From positions 186,001 to 250,000 of the forward strand of contig NZ_PVYX01000001.1 in assembly GCF_003001695.1 (NCBI RefSeq): 64,000 nt of DNA. The letters run 5' to 3'. This DNA is from Flagellimonas meridianipacifica (GTDB taxonomy: Bacteria > Bacteroidota > Bacteroidia > Flavobacteriales > Flavobacteriaceae). Position 1 is the stretch's first letter, and each line of letters starts with the position of its first letter. Shown in pieces: positions 1 to 10,453 of this stretch. The notes under the pieces are model-generated. The model ran no database searches. It was given only the letters and a program-made list of their open reading frames with translations, and was not told the DNA's origin. The translations under genes were made by a program, and so were the position numbers.

Positions 1-450
1 GTAATCGGCTTTCCCGTCTTTGAAAGCAGAGATCAATTTTTGGAACAGATGCCCGATGGTTCTTATTTTGATACGCTCGCTGTAGGCCGATATGGAAAAT
101 TGTTCTGTATGCTACACCCCTTATACATTGTTAAATGGTTCAAGCCCGAAAATCTGACCGATGACGTTTTTGAAGACTCAAAAAAACATACTTGGCAGAG
201 CTATTACAATTCGTTGAACGAAGTAATTCTCAACACAAATTTATTTGTACTTGCCAAAAACATACGTGACCGGAAGATCCTCTTTATCCAAGGCACAGAC
301 GATAAAATGGCACCCTACGTAAATGTAGAGAATTTTGCAAGGCCATTTACCAAGAGTAAGTTAATGCGTGTGGAGAATGGTGACCACCAACTCTTTCTAA
401 AAGAACCCTTTAAGGTTTGGAAAGCGATAAGCGATTTTTTTAATCATTAA
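1..450 (+). CDS. alpha/beta hydrolase, C-terminal part (5' end outside window)
   Basis: The reading frame is open from base 1, so the start lies upstream; about 149 residues are visible. The tail has the layout of an alpha/beta-hydrolase C-terminus: a strand ending in GTDDKMAPY that would carry the acid residue, then ENGDHQLF with the catalytic histidine, then a final helix. The nucleophile elbow is not in the window, so substrate and exact subfamily cannot be named. It lies 56 bases upstream of the glycogen phosphorylase gene on the same strand and could be the previous gene of the same stress/energy block. Confidence 0.75.
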   Translation, partial: VIGFPVFESRDQFLEQMPDGSYFDTLAVGRYGKLFCMLHPLYIVKWFKPENLTDDVFEDSKKHTWQSYYNSLNEVILNTNLFVLAKNIRDRKILFIQGTDDKMAPYVNVENFARPFTKSKLMRVENGDHQLFLKEPFKVWKAISDFFNH

Positions 451-482
451 CCGCAATGAACAATATTGGAAGAAATGTAAGG

Positions 483-520
483 ACAAAATGAAAATGTAAG
501 AACAAAATGAAAATGAAAGA
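483..520 (+). repeat. 19-bp tandem duplication of the glgP start region, with mini-ORF
   Basis: Bases 483-501 and 502-520 are the same 19-mer (ACAAAATGAAAATG-N-AAGA) differing at one base. In the first copy the reading is ATG AAA ATG TAA (488-499), a three-codon ORF. In the second copy T is changed to A, so the frame runs on as the start of glgP at 507. It may be a slippage duplication that moved the start codon, or a tiny leader ORF. Confidence 0.7.
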
Positions 521-3053
521 ACAAAAAAATCATATTGATCAACCCTACGGATTGATACACACTGATGTCGAGGGAATCGATGACCTTTTGGAGCTTGCCC
601 TGAACATTCGCTGGTCATGGAACCATGCCTCGGATAAACTATGGCAACAATTAGACCCCGAACTTTGGAAACTTACCCAAAATCCATGGGTAATCTTGCA
701 GACCGTTTCACGCGACCGGCTTGAGGGGCATTTGAACGATCCAGAATTCCGGGCGAAAATCAAAAGCCTTTTGAATGAGAACGAAAAAGCACTATCGGCC
801 CCGAACTGGTTTCAACAAAACTATGCCAAGACCCAGCTTAAGTGTGTTGCCTATTTCAGCATGGAGTATATGCTGAGCGAGGCACTGCCCATTTATGCAG
901 GCGGCCTGGGCAACGTGGCCGGAGATCAGTTGAAATCGGCAAGTGACCTGGGCGTACCGGTCGTGGCCGTGGGGCTACTCTATGCCAAAGGGTATTTCCG
1001 TCAGGAAATCGACAAATTTGGCTCACAAAATGCCTTGTTCCCGCACAATGACCCAGGGCAATTGCCTGTTACACCCTTACGCCTACCCAACGGGGAGTGG
1101 CTTCGCATAAAGTTATCGTTGCCCGGTCACCCGCTATGGCTAAGGACATGGCAGGTACAGGTAGGAAGGTCAAAGCTATATCTATTGGATAGCAACGATG
1201 CCGCCAATTTGCCCCTCCATCGTGGTATTACCGACGAGCTATATGGAGGTGGCCCCGACCATCGCATAAAACAAGAGATTGTTCTGGGTATCGGGGGCTA
1301 CAAATTACTTGAGGCCCTGAATATCCAGCCAGAAGTATGCCATATGAACGAAGGCCATGCAGCCTTTCTCGTGCTGGAACGTGCCAACGATTTCATGAAG
1401 ATGAACGGAACTTCTTTTGAACGGGCACTTGCCGTTACCCGGGCAGGCAACCTGTTTACGACACATACGGCGGTCGCGGCCGGTTTTGATCATTTTAGTC
1501 CAATGCTAATGGAACAGTTTCTTGGCCAATACGCCAAAAACGAATTGGGTATCGATTTCAATGACCTGATGGCCTTGGGCAGGGCAGATTCCAATAATCA
1601 TTGGGAGAGCTTCAACATGGCCTATCTGGCCATTCGCGGTAGCGGTGCGGTGAACGGCGTCAGTCGTTTGCACGGCGAGGTTAGCAGAAATCTTTTTCGA
1701 AATCTCTTTAAGCGATGGCCGATACAAGAAATACCTGTTGGCCATGTCACCAACGGGGTTCATATGCCCTCTTGGGATTCTGAATATGCGGACAAGGTAT
1801 GGACGACAGCCTGCGGAAAAGATCGCTGGCGGGGCGAACTCGATGACCATTCGGCACATATTTCTAAGCTATCCGACGGAAAACTTTGGGAGTTTAGGAA
1901 CCAATCCAGAAATCGTCTTGTCGATTTTATAAGGGAAAGGTTTGAGAGACAGGCAATAGTCTCGGGCCTACCATCTGAAGTGGTCGAAATCGCCGACCAA
2001 GTTCTTGACCCGGACACATTGACCTTGGGCTTTGCCCGCCGGTTTGTGCCTTACAAAAGACCGGATCTCTTATTGTACGATCCCGAACGTTTGGTCCGAA
2101 TTCTGACCAATTCGGAACATCCGTTACAATTGGTTTTGGCCGGCAAAGCGCCCCCATTTGATGAAGCGGGAAAAGGGTTGATACAAAAGTGGGCGCAGTT
2201 CATCCAACAACATAATTTGTACAGGCATGTCCTTTTTCTAAGTGATTATGACATGATGTTGACGGAAAATTTGGTCCAGGGCGTTGATGTATGGCTCAAT
2301 ACCCCGAGACGGCCTTGGGAAGCCAGTGGTACCAGTGGCATGAAAGTACTTGTAAACGGTGGCCTCAACTTATCGGAACTGGACGGTTGGTGGGCCGAGG
2401 CATTCACCCCAGAAGTGGGCTGGGCATTGGGTGATGGACAAGAACATGGTGATGACCCTGCTTTGGATGCTGCCGAGGCGATAGCTTTATATGAAATTCT
2501 GGAGCAACAAATAGTACCCGAATTTTATTCACGTAACAAAAAAGGCATCCCTGAACAGTGGGTAGGGAGAATGCGAAAAAGTATTGCGACCCTAACGCCC
2601 CGTTTTTCGACCAATCGAACGGTAAGGGAGTACACAGAACAATTTTATCTGCCTGCAGCAGAAAAATACAAGAGGCGTGCGGCAAAAAAGGGAGCTGCGG
2701 GAAAAAGGATTTTAGACACGCAAAACGAACTTATGAAAAGATGGGATACCATAAAGTTCGGAAAAGTTCAGGTTGAAAGTGAGCGCCGTAAACATCATGT
2801 TAGAGTACCCATTTGGCTGAATGGTATTGACCCCAAGCATGTTCAGGTAGAACTGTTCGCAGAAGGTGTTAACGGCAAAACGCCCGAAAGAAACACGATG
2901 AAATTTGATTGGATGGGCGAAGAAGGGCAACATAACTTTTACGCACAGCTAAATACTGACCGGCCAATTGATCACTACACGGTTCGTATTGCACCGAACT
3001 ACGAAAGCGTGTCCGTGCCGTTGGAGAACAACTTGATACGATGGCAACATTAA
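507..3053 (+). CDS. glgP: alpha-glucan (glycogen) phosphorylase
   Basis: This cytoplasmic PLP enzyme releases glucose-1-phosphate from glycogen or maltodextrin. The 848 residues match the short alpha-glucan phosphorylase family (GT35). The N-terminal ALNIRWSWNHASDKLW block, the YFSMEY motif, CHMNEGHAAF and TNGVHMPSW are all present. The PLP lysine lies in GTSGMK (Lys about 613), inside the RRPWEASGTSGMK block. A C-terminal extension after about residue 720 is typical of this subfamily. ATG 507 is taken because it follows the duplicated start segment; ATG 513 is an alternative. Phosphofructokinase and an acetate-kinase-like gene follow, which suits glycogen breakdown feeding glycolysis when respiration is limited. 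Confidence 0.95.
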   Translation: MKMKEQKNHIDQPYGLIHTDVEGIDDLLELALNIRWSWNHASDKLWQQLDPELWKLTQNPWVILQTVSRDRLEGHLNDPEFRAKIKSLLNENEKALSAPNWFQQNYAKTQLKCVAYFSMEYMLSEALPIYAGGLGNVAGDQLKSASDLGVPVVAVGLLYAKGYFRQEIDKFGSQNALFPHNDPGQLPVTPLRLPNGEWLRIKLSLPGHPLWLRTWQVQVGRSKLYLLDSNDAANLPLHRGITDELYGGGPDHRIKQEIVLGIGGYKLLEALNIQPEVCHMNEGHAAFLVLERANDFMKMNGTSFERALAVTRAGNLFTTHTAVAAGFDHFSPMLMEQFLGQYAKNELGIDFNDLMALGRADSNNHWESFNMAYLAIRGSGAVNGVSRLHGEVSRNLFRNLFKRWPIQEIPVGHVTNGVHMPSWDSEYADKVWTTACGKDRWRGELDDHSAHISKLSDGKLWEFRNQSRNRLVDFIRERFERQAIVSGLPSEVVEIADQVLDPDTLTLGFARRFVPYKRPDLLLYDPERLVRILTNSEHPLQLVLAGKAPPFDEAGKGLIQKWAQFIQQHNLYRHVLFLSDYDMMLTENLVQGVDVWLNTPRRPWEASGTSGMKVLVNGGLNLSELDGWWAEAFTPEVGWALGDGQEHGDDPALDAAEAIALYEILEQQIVPEFYSRNKKGIPEQWVGRMRKSIATLTPRFSTNRTVREYTEQFYLPAAEKYKRRAAKKGAAGKRILDTQNELMKRWDTIKFGKVQVESERRKHHVRVPIWLNGIDPKHVQVELFAEGVNGKTPERNTMKFDWMGEEGQHNFYAQLNTDRPIDHYTVRIAPNYESVSVPLENNLIRWQH

Positions 3054-3077
3054 AGTAAATTTCAAATAATTGAAGAA

Positions 3078-3299
3078 ATGAAAACACTGGAATATCACGA
3101 AACCATATTAAAAAAGGTCAGCTTCGACAAGAGGTTGTTGAGGATGGAATTGAAAAAGGCCGTTCGCAATACCACTTGTTCCGAACAGCCGGCCCTTCTC
3201 GAATGGTGCGGGGAGCACCTTGGCGAGGAATACAAAAAAATGGCTGCCGATTTTATGGAAAACAAGAGCTGTGCTTTTGAAGATAACGATAACCAATAA
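3078..3299 (+). CDS. small hypothetical protein
   Basis: A 73-residue, charged, probably cytoplasmic protein with three cysteines and no signal peptide or membrane segment. It sits 24 bases after glgP and 14 bases before the acetate-kinase-like gene, on the same strand, which supports a real gene in a transcript with them. I do not recognise its family. A helical middle (LLRMELKKAV) and an acidic end are all that can be described. The antisense reading over the same bases is judged a shadow. Confidence 0.6.
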   Translation: MKTLEYHETILKKVSFDKRLLRMELKKAVRNTTCSEQPALLEWCGEHLGEEYKKMAADFMENKSCAFEDNDNQ

Positions 3300-3313
3300 A
3301 ATCACAAGTTAAA

Positions 3314-4612
3314 ATGTACCTGCAAAACCCACTCCTTTTAACAATCAGTGCCGGGCCATCAAATATTAGGTTCACAATGTATGAAATGGCCGAAAATCCC
3401 GTGAAGGAACTTTTTGGTGATATTCGTCACATCGGATCCGGCAAAGAGGTTTTCAGAGTTACCCACGTTAAAGGCAATGAAAGGGAAAATTCACGGACAT
3501 ACGCTCCTGGCTTTTATCAAGCGACCGTTTTTTTAATAGGTTGGCTAAAAAACCAACCCGGCTTCGATCGTATTGGTTACATAGGACACAAGATAACATA
3601 TGGATTGAACTATCCTGGGCCGAAAGTAATCGATACCGCCCTATTGAACGAACTGAAACAGACTGCGGACTATAATATTCCTACCTGTCTTTCAACTGAG
3701 ATTGAGATTGTTGAAACGTTCGCAATGCGATTTCCGGCCTTACAGCAGGTAGCTTTTTTTGATACCAGTTTTCTGGTGAACTTGCCCAAGGCTGCCAAGA
3801 TACCCCCTTTCATTCCAAGGCATTTTGAACGGGCACGCACGCACGGGCATGGCTTTCATGGGCTATCGTTTTCCCATATCATGATAGAACTTAAAAAAAG
3901 GATAGGTATTCAAAAAGCCAATGGAAGGCTCATTCTTGCACATCTTGGCAAAGAGGCCAGTATAACTGCCATCAAGGAGGGCAAGAGCATAGATGCCGGC
4001 ATGGGGTTTACACCATTGGGTGGGTTCGTCATGGGTACAAGAAGCGGAGATTTAGATCTTGGCGATTTTGCGCATTTACTGAAAAAAGAACGGATGGGGG
4101 CAAAACGGCCCAACAGCTTGACAGATGATGAGGGCGGTTCGCCAAAAATTTCCGAAACAAGTACCGATATACTTGATTTACTTTTAAAAGAAGATGTTGA
4201 CCGAAGGGCAACGGAAGCTGTAACTTTATTCTGCTATCAAGTAAGAAAGTGGATCGGGTCGTTTACCGCTGTCTTGGGCGGTTTGGATGTGCTGGTTTTC
4301 TCGGGTGACATCGGTGAAAATTCTCCAATAATACGATCCAGGATTTGTCAAGGACTTGACTTTTTAGGTATTGGGCTCGATGAAGGACAAAATAGAAAAA
4401 ATTCATCTAAAATCTCTAAAGAGCACAGTAAAGTGCTGGTCATGGTAATTCATGCCGATGAAGAATTGGTTATTGCAGAGAGCTTGGCCAATCAATATTT
4501 TAAAGATAAAAGTGATGATAAAGTAATTTCACCTCAAAAGAGGGGAGGGCAAAAAAGGCCGAGGGTTTCCACTCGAAAAAATATTGACAAATTCACCATA
4601 TGGGATGGGTAA
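3314..4612 (+). CDS. acetate/propionate-kinase family protein, divergent active site
   Basis: The fold family is clear: GFHGLSFSHI, AHLGKEASITAI, MGFTPLGGFVMGTRSGDLD and LDVLVFSGDIGENS align with acetate kinase (acetyl-phosphate + ADP to acetate + ATP). Several residues known to matter in acetate kinases differ, however. The N-terminal NxGSSS motif reads SAGPSN, HRVVHGG reads HKITYGL, the conserved LAPLHN histidine region is not recognisable, and HLGNGAS reads HLGKEAS. The TRSGD arginine and GENS glutamate are kept. The 432 residues include a basic C-terminal tail of about 30 residues. Its genomic place between glgP and pfkA fits fermentation, but activity is uncertain. Confidence 0.8.
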   Translation: MYLQNPLLLTISAGPSNIRFTMYEMAENPVKELFGDIRHIGSGKEVFRVTHVKGNERENSRTYAPGFYQATVFLIGWLKNQPGFDRIGYIGHKITYGLNYPGPKVIDTALLNELKQTADYNIPTCLSTEIEIVETFAMRFPALQQVAFFDTSFLVNLPKAAKIPPFIPRHFERARTHGHGFHGLSFSHIMIELKKRIGIQKANGRLILAHLGKEASITAIKEGKSIDAGMGFTPLGGFVMGTRSGDLDLGDFAHLLKKERMGAKRPNSLTDDEGGSPKISETSTDILDLLLKEDVDRRATEAVTLFCYQVRKWIGSFTAVLGGLDVLVFSGDIGENSPIIRSRICQGLDFLGIGLDEGQNRKNSSKISKEHSKVLVMVIHADEELVIAESLANQYFKDKSDDKVISPQKRGGQKRPRVSTRKNIDKFTIWDG

Positions 4613-4723
4613 ACAGAATATTCCGGTTTCCCTGTTCCGATCCGGTGGTAAATATCCGTTTGTCAGAACGAAGCGTTGAAAACCGGGCTGGGTGATTTTC
4701 TTGTAATGTACCTGTAAAAAATT

Positions 4724-5707
4724 ATGAAGAATAAGAGTATGAAGACTATTAAACACATAGGCGTATTCACATCTGGGGGCGATTCCCCGGGAATGAACGC
4801 CGCCTTGCACGGGGTGGCCAAAACGGCTGAGATGAACAACCTAAGGCTCAGCGGTTTTAAAAAAGGCTATGAAGGCCTAATCGACGGTGACCTAGTACAG
4901 TTGGATTCCAGTCAACTGAAAAAGAACGTTCACAGAGGCGGCACATTGTTGAAAACAGCAAGGAGCAAGCGATTTTTGACGTTGGAGGGAAGACAACGAG
5001 CTATGCAAATTCTTGAAATGAACAAGGTCGATGCCCTGATTGCTATAGGTGGTGATGGTACCTTCAAAGGGCTATTGGCATTTTCAGAAATCTGTGACCT
5101 GCCGTTCTTGGGCATTCCCGGCACCATCGATAATGATTTGGCAGGTACCGATTTTACACTCGGTTTCGATTCTGCAGTGAACACCGCAATTGAAAACATT
5201 GATAAGATCAGGGATACGGCGGAGTCCCATAACCGAATATTTCTGATAGAGGTAATGGGCAGGGACTGCGGGTATATTGCCATCCATTCCGGATTGGGTA
5301 CGGGGGCAGATGCCATTCTGATACCTGAAAGCGGGCATGACTTTATTCAATTGTTGGAAAAGGCGGGAAGCTACGATCGTGAAGAGGCCTTTGTTGTGAT
5401 TGTTTCTGAAGGGGATGAACTAGGGGTCGAGCCGGCAGCCAAAAAGATAAAGGAAATAAACCCTGAAGTGGACTTGCGCATTGCCAAACTGGGCCATGTA
5501 CAACGCGGTGGAAACGCCTCGGCATTTGATCGAATGTTGGGCATACGGCTCGGCACTGCTGCCGTAGAGGCACTTTTACATGGAAGAAAGAATGTCATGG
5601 CGGGAATCTTGAACAACCAACTGAGCCTTACCCCGTTTGACCAAGTGGTAAAGGAACATCAAGTGAACGATGAACTGCGGAGTCTCTTGAAAATTTTCGG
5701 AAGCTAA
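4724..5707 (+). CDS. pfkA: ATP-dependent 6-phosphofructokinase
   Basis: It phosphorylates fructose-6-phosphate to the 1,6-bisphosphate in glycolysis. The 327 residues begin with the nucleotide motif FTSGGDSPGMNAA. GGDGT (about residue 108) is the signature of ATP- rather than pyrophosphate-dependent enzymes, GIPGTIDND carries the catalytic aspartate, and MGRDCGYIA and the HVQRGG loop complete the family set. ATG 4724 or the in-frame ATG 4739 could be the start; the second begins right before KTIKHIGVFTSGG. The 111-base gap upstream contains no other gene. Confidence 0.96.
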   Translation: MKNKSMKTIKHIGVFTSGGDSPGMNAALHGVAKTAEMNNLRLSGFKKGYEGLIDGDLVQLDSSQLKKNVHRGGTLLKTARSKRFLTLEGRQRAMQILEMNKVDALIAIGGDGTFKGLLAFSEICDLPFLGIPGTIDNDLAGTDFTLGFDSAVNTAIENIDKIRDTAESHNRIFLIEVMGRDCGYIAIHSGLGTGADAILIPESGHDFIQLLEKAGSYDREEAFVVIVSEGDELGVEPAAKKIKEINPEVDLRIAKLGHVQRGGNASAFDRMLGIRLGTAAVEALLHGRKNVMAGILNNQLSLTPFDQVVKEHQVNDELRSLLKIFGS

Positions 5708-5714
5708 AATTACA

Positions 5715-8072
5715 ATGAAAAGAGCGGCGACCAACATAGCGATTATTTTCTTGCTGACTGCGGCTACCATAGTCTTCGAGATAAGTCTGTCAAGACTGTT
5801 TTCGTACCTTCTTAGTTTTCATTTCGTACTCATTATCATTGCATTTTCCATACTGGGTTTGGGTATTGGCCAGATAACGTATGCCAAATATTCCAAGATG
5901 ATTAATCATTCATGGCTTTGGTGGATGGCACTACCGTCCGTCACGATGTTTCTCAGTTTTGCCCTTTTGCTCAGCCTTTCACAATTGGGCGTTTCGTCGT
6001 CCTCTGATTTTGGCCTGCCCATTTTTATATTCTTGTCAACTATTCCGTTCATAGCCATCGGAATAGTCTATGCCCATATTTTTGAAACGGATAATCGGTA
6101 TGTGTCAACCTTATATGCCCTAGATCTTATAGGGGCGGCCACAGGTGCACTCACCTCCGTTTTTTTGCTCAACACGTTTGGCTTGGTACAGGTGGTGGCA
6201 ATTGCAATTGGGTTACTGCTGCTGGCCCTGGTAGTAGCCTTGATAGCGCACAAGAACCGTTATTCAAAAATACTGGGGCCCTTAGTGCTTGGCGTTATTT
6301 TTCTAATGGGATTTGCAAAAGATGCCCTGAACTTCACTATACCCGTTGCCAAAGACCCGTCCAAGGATTTGTACCGATTGATGGCCAACCCCGCTTTTAA
6401 AAGCGAAAAAATCGAAAGCCGCTGGAGTGCTTTTGGTCAGACGGATCTTGTAAAGTTCACATATCCTGATGGTACCATGTCCAAATCAATGTTTATAGAT
6501 GCCGCTGCGGGAACCAAAGTTATCGATATCGATGAACTTGCAAAGGATACTGTTAAAATGAGAAAAGTATTATCCGGATTTCCGGCCGTATTTGCTTTGA
6601 ACTTTTTAAGCGAAAAGGAAAAGGATTCGGTGCTGATAATAGGTCCCGGCGGTGGAATAGATATTGCCACAACATACTTCATGGGCTTTAAATATATCGA
6701 GGCAGCAGAGGTCAACCCTTCCTTTGTAGCATTGATGGAAAAATACAATCCCTCTACCTTCCTCGATAAGGAGAACATAAAGGTACATGTGAACGAAGGA
6801 AGAAATTTCATAATTGAGAACAAGGGAAAATTTGATGCCATCATGTTGACCATTCCGGTGACCAAAAGTTCAAGGGGCACCGATTTCTACGGTCTTACCG
6901 AGAATTATCTGTTCACCATGGAGGCACTTGCCGATTATTTGGATGGTTTAACGGAAGACGGGGCCATCTATTTTACGATGCACGGAAGGCAGGAGGTATA
7001 TAAAATGCTGGCGAACTTTTTGGAGCTTCAGGACCGGATGGGGGTCAATCAAATAGAGGCGTTAAAAAAGGTGTATATCTATTCCGACGAAATGAACCCT
7101 GTATTGGTCATTAAAAAGAACCCTTTCGAACAAAAAACAATGGAGGAGGCACATAATACCACACACTATTATGGATTGGACAAGGAACCGTTTTATTTTC
7201 CGAATATCAGACAGGAAAGTTTGGATACCATCGTGCAGAACGTAAACTATCAATGGTTCATGTTCGACAAACTGTTGTACGATATCTCCAACGGATCTTA
7301 TGCGTATGATGAACTTTGGAAAGCCGCTTCCATAAACTTGAGTCCGGTTTCCGATGATTCCCCCTATTTTTTTAATTACAACAATGGCCTACCCGATGCC
7401 ATGACCACCCCTTTATGGCTTGGTCTGTTCATCATCGGGTGGTTCATTTTCAATCATATGAACGGATGGAAATCGGTCTCTTTTTCAGAAAGCACCTCTT
7501 TATATATGCGAAGAAAATTTAGGACCTGGGCACTCGTGTCCTTTTTATTGGGGTTCTCATATATCCTCGTACAGGGATATCTTTTTCAGGTACTCAACTT
7601 AAAACTTTCCAATCCATCACAGTCTTTTTCATTGCTGCTTTTTACATTTTTGTTGGGCAATGGCTTGGGCAGCCTTGTGACGGGGGCTTTCAAAAAAAAT
7701 CTTTCCCGAAAGCTCATCACATACACGGTCTTGATTATTTTGGTTTCCTTACTAACCGTTTACGTACTGCTCCCTATATGGTATAAACAACTATCTGAAT
7801 TCTGGATCGCCCTATTTTTGCTGCTTCCGTCTTTCTTTATAGGAATCCCTTTTCCGGTATTGCTGAAAACGGCCTCCTCCCTGAAAGAGAAGAAAAGCAT
7901 TCCCTATTTATTGGGTATATCAAGCGTGGCAGGCGTTGCCGCCTCGATCTTTGCCATTGTCATCTCCATCCTTTACGGTTATAGATTTGTATTCCTTCTT
8001 GCCCTGTTAGGATACGGTTTGGTGATAGTGCTGGCGTACAGATCAAAAACCCTTAAAATACAGAACACATGA
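5715..8072 (+). CDS. polytopic membrane protein with spermidine-synthase-like methyltransferase domain
   Basis: A 785-residue protein in three parts. The N-terminus has about seven hydrophobic segments (residues 1-205). A soluble Rossmann domain follows (about 290-500), with the SAM-type motif [14 protein letters not shown] (about 305) and an acidic residue after AAEVNP. A C-terminal block of about six or more membrane segments ends the protein. This is the arrangement of fused membrane/spermidine-synthase-like proteins. The donor and acceptor are not known, and polyamine synthesis should not be assumed. It starts 8 bases after pfkA and overlaps the next gene by ATGA, implying co-translation with the site-2 protease. 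Confidence 0.8.
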   Translation: MKRAATNIAIIFLLTAATIVFEISLSRLFSYLLSFHFVLIIIAFSILGLGIGQITYAKYSKMINHSWLWWMALPSVTMFLSFALLLSLSQLGVSSSSDFGLPIFIFLSTIPFIAIGIVYAHIFETDNRYVSTLYALDLIGAATGALTSVFLLNTFGLVQVVAIAIGLLLLALVVALIAHKNRYSKILGPLVLGVIFLMGFAKDALNFTIPVAKDPSKDLYRLMANPAFKSEKIESRWSAFGQTDLVKFTYPDGTMSKSMFIDAAAGTKVIDIDELAKDTVKMRKVLSGFPAVFALNFLSEKEKDSVLIIGPGGGIDIATTYFMGFKYIEAAEVNPSFVALMEKYNPSTFLDKENIKVHVNEGRNFIIENKGKFDAIMLTIPVTKSSRGTDFYGLTENYLFTMEALADYLDGLTEDGAIYFTMHGRQEVYKMLANFLELQDRMGVNQIEALKKVYIYSDEMNPVLVIKKNPFEQKTMEEAHNTTHYYGLDKEPFYFPNIRQESLDTIVQNVNYQWFMFDKLLYDISNGSYAYDELWKAASINLSPVSDDSPYFFNYNNGLPDAMTTPLWLGLFIIGWFIFNHMNGWKSVSFSESTSLYMRRKFRTWALVSFLLGFSYILVQGYLFQVLNLKLSNPSQSFSLLLFTFLLGNGLGSLVTGAFKKNLSRKLITYTVLIILVSLLTVYVLLPIWYKQLSEFWIALFLLLPSFFIGIPFPVLLKTASSLKEKKSIPYLLGISSVAGVAASIFAIVISILYGYRFVFLLALLGYGLVIVLAYRSKTLKIQNT

Positions 8073-9151
8073 AAAAATGGTCCCTCTTTATTGGAAGCTA
8101 TGCGGGCATCAAGGTCTTCGTCCACTGGACGTTTTGGATCATTGTCGGATGGATATTCATGATGCATTTTGAAATGGGCCATGGTTGGACAGAAGGCATA
8201 AAGGGAGCATTTTTCATCATCGTTCTCTTTGCTTGCGTTGTCCTACACGAATTTGGCCATGCGCTCGCGGCCAAAAAATATAATATCCCAACGCGTGATA
8301 TTACGCTCTATCCCATTGGTGGCGTCGCCAGTCTCAATAGAATGCCGGATAAACCTGCCCAGGAACTGGTGGTGGCACTGGCCGGCCCTGTAGTAAATAT
8401 TGTGATTGCTGGGATCCTTTTTGTTCTTCTCTACGTTAACGATGAACTGTTGCCAATTTCGAAAATAGACCACATGAGCGGTGAAGATTTCTGGTTTAAC
8501 ATCATGGCTGCCAATGTGATCCTAGCGGTCTTTAATTTGATACCAGCTTTTCCAATGGACGGTGGAAGAGTGTTGAGGGCACTATTGGCATTCAGGTTAG
8601 ATAAGCTGAAAGCAACGACCATTGCCGCACGGGTAGGCCAGTTTTTAGCCATAATATTCGTTTTTCTTGGTTTTTTCTCTAATTTCTGGTTGGTTTTTAT
8701 TGGCCTGTTCATCTATCTAGGTGCCGGAGTCGAGCAAATGCACGAAAGTGGCAAATCTGCTCTGGTCGGATTTACCGTAAAGGATGTTTTGATTGCACAA
8801 TATACCTGTTTATCGCCCACGGAAACCTTGGGAAACCTGGTGCAGATATTGCAAAGTACCCAAGAAGAGGTTTTTTTGGTCACAGAAAATAATCATGTGC
8901 ATGGCGTGCTGACACGAAAGGACCTGATCAAGGGGCTTTCCTCATATGGCAATGGTTCCTATGTATCCGATCTTATGAGAAAAGATTTTGTAACAGTAGA
9001 CACAAATATGCCCCTACAGCAGGTGTACGAAAAGCTCATGTCTAACAATTCCCAGTTTGCCACGGTCTTGGATGACGGGCAGCTAAAAGGAATTGTGACC
9101 CTGAAAGGAATTAATGAAATGATAATGGTTACAAGGGAAAGAAAAAAATAA
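8069..9151 (+). CDS. site-2 protease family (M50) metalloprotease with CBS domains
   Basis: An intramembrane zinc protease of 360 residues. HEFGH at residues 60-64 supplies two zinc ligands and the catalytic glutamate. [16 protein letters not shown] (about residue 160) holds the third ligand in the expected NPxxxDG-like region. About six membrane segments occupy residues 1-215. Residues 230-355 form two CBS-type repeats, which in this group usually bind adenosyl nucleotides and could couple proteolysis to energy charge. The start overlaps the previous stop (ATGA) and the stop overlaps the next start (TAATG), so three membrane proteins are translationally coupled. Confidence 0.92.
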   Translation: MKKWSLFIGSYAGIKVFVHWTFWIIVGWIFMMHFEMGHGWTEGIKGAFFIIVLFACVVLHEFGHALAAKKYNIPTRDITLYPIGGVASLNRMPDKPAQELVVALAGPVVNIVIAGILFVLLYVNDELLPISKIDHMSGEDFWFNIMAANVILAVFNLIPAFPMDGGRVLRALLAFRLDKLKATTIAARVGQFLAIIFVFLGFFSNFWLVFIGLFIYLGAGVEQMHESGKSALVGFTVKDVLIAQYTCLSPTETLGNLVQILQSTQEEVFLVTENNHVHGVLTRKDLIKGLSSYGNGSYVSDLMRKDFVTVDTNMPLQQVYEKLMSNNSQFATVLDDGQLKGIVTLKGINEMIMVTRERKK

Positions 9152-10431
9152 TGCAAACACATCAAAACATAAGTGAGCTATTAAGCCCCTACATTCTGGG
9201 GGTACTCCTAAGCACGGGTATAGGTCTTATCCTTGGACTGGAAAGGGAATATGACAAGCTAAAGGATGAGCAGGGGTTTGCCGGTATTCGAACATTTCCG
9301 ATAACGGCCATAATCGGTTTTATGTTGGGCAGTTTGAACGAGACTTATACCCCTTGGCTTGTCATTGTTAGTTTGGCGACCATTATTTTGTTCTTTGCCA
9401 TCAGCCATTTGTCCATTGTGCAGAAACATTCCATGACCGGTAATACCACAAATCTCGCTTTGATTGCCACATTTATTCTTGGTGTTATGGTTTCGGGCCA
9501 TTTGTACAAAGAGTCTATTGCCACGGCCGTAATTGTGGTTACGTTGTTATCGCTCAAGACCACCTTCCGCTCGTTCATAAAGAATATCACATCCGAAGAA
9601 CTGTTTGCCTTTATCAAATTCTCAATCATTGCCCTTTTGATATTACCGTTTCTGCCCGATAAGGATTATGGGCCAGAGGGCCTTCTGAACCCTTTTGAGA
9701 TAGGGGCTATTATAGTCATTGTTTCCTTTTTGAACTTCATCGGCTACTTTTTGGTCAAATATGTTGGATCAAAAAAGGGAATCTTGTTGACGGCTATTCT
9801 GGGCGGTTTAATATCGAGTACGGCGGTAGCTTGGATCTATGCCTCCAGAAGTAAGGAGTCTCCCGAGCTTTCAAAAAAATACGCAGCGGGTATCATTATA
9901 GCTTCGGCAATCATGTTCCCTAGACTTGCGGCTCTTGCCTATATTTTCAATATTGCTATCCTGAGCTATCTTACAATTCCCTTTGCCCTGCTTACGGTGG
10001 TCTGTCTCGTAGCTTCCCTGCTTTTGATACGGAAGGATGACGATCAGCCGAACACCGACATCAATTTGGGGAATCCGCTTAACATCTGGAATGCGATCGG
10101 TTTTGGCGGCATCTATGTGGCCATCCTGTTCGCGGTTTTTTATGGAAACAAATTTTTTGGCGAAAGTGGCCTTTATTATTCGGCATTGATAGCAGGTTTG
10201 GCCGATACCGATGCGATAACTATCAGCATGGCAAAATTTGCCTTGCAGAATGAAAAGCTGATTTTGGCATCGAATGTCATCATTGCAGCGACCCTGAGCA
10301 ATATGACCGTGAAATTGGGCATTACCTTTTTCAAGGGCTCTAAAAAAACAGGGCGACTAGTGGGCTATGCCTTTGGGGCGGTCGTCTTTTTGGGCATCCT
10401 TTATATTGTACTTAATTCTTGGATAAATTGA
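9151..10431 (+). CDS. MgtC/SapB family protein with DUF4010 domain
   Basis: An integral membrane protein of 426 residues with about 12 hydrophobic segments. The N-terminal third has the MgtC pattern (GIGLILGLEREY followed by GFAGIRTFPI). The rest matches DUF4010-type proteins, including GLISSTAVAWIYA and DTDAITISMAKFA. MgtC proteins are tied to growth at low magnesium and to control of ATP synthase or membrane potential, but the role of the DUF4010 form is not established. Its start codon overlaps the stop of the site-2 protease gene. Confidence 0.88.
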   Translation: MQTHQNISELLSPYILGVLLSTGIGLILGLEREYDKLKDEQGFAGIRTFPITAIIGFMLGSLNETYTPWLVIVSLATIILFFAISHLSIVQKHSMTGNTTNLALIATFILGVMVSGHLYKESIATAVIVVTLLSLKTTFRSFIKNITSEELFAFIKFSIIALLILPFLPDKDYGPEGLLNPFEIGAIIVIVSFLNFIGYFLVKYVGSKKGILLTAILGGLISSTAVAWIYASRSKESPELSKKYAAGIIIASAIMFPRLAALAYIFNIAILSYLTIPFALLTVVCLVASLLLIRKDDDQPNTDINLGNPLNIWNAIGFGGIYVAILFAVFYGNKFFGESGLYYSALIAGLADTDAITISMAKFALQNEKLILASNVIIAATLSNMTVKLGITFFKGSKKTGRLVGYAFGAVVFLGILYIVLNSWIN

Positions 10432-10453
10432 GATCTTAATAGCAGAAACCAAA

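Noticed and set aside
4623-4686. CCGGTTT/AAACCGG pair before pfkA as riboswitch or terminator
   Set aside because: The 7-bp arms are 50 bases apart with no supporting inner structure or T-tract.
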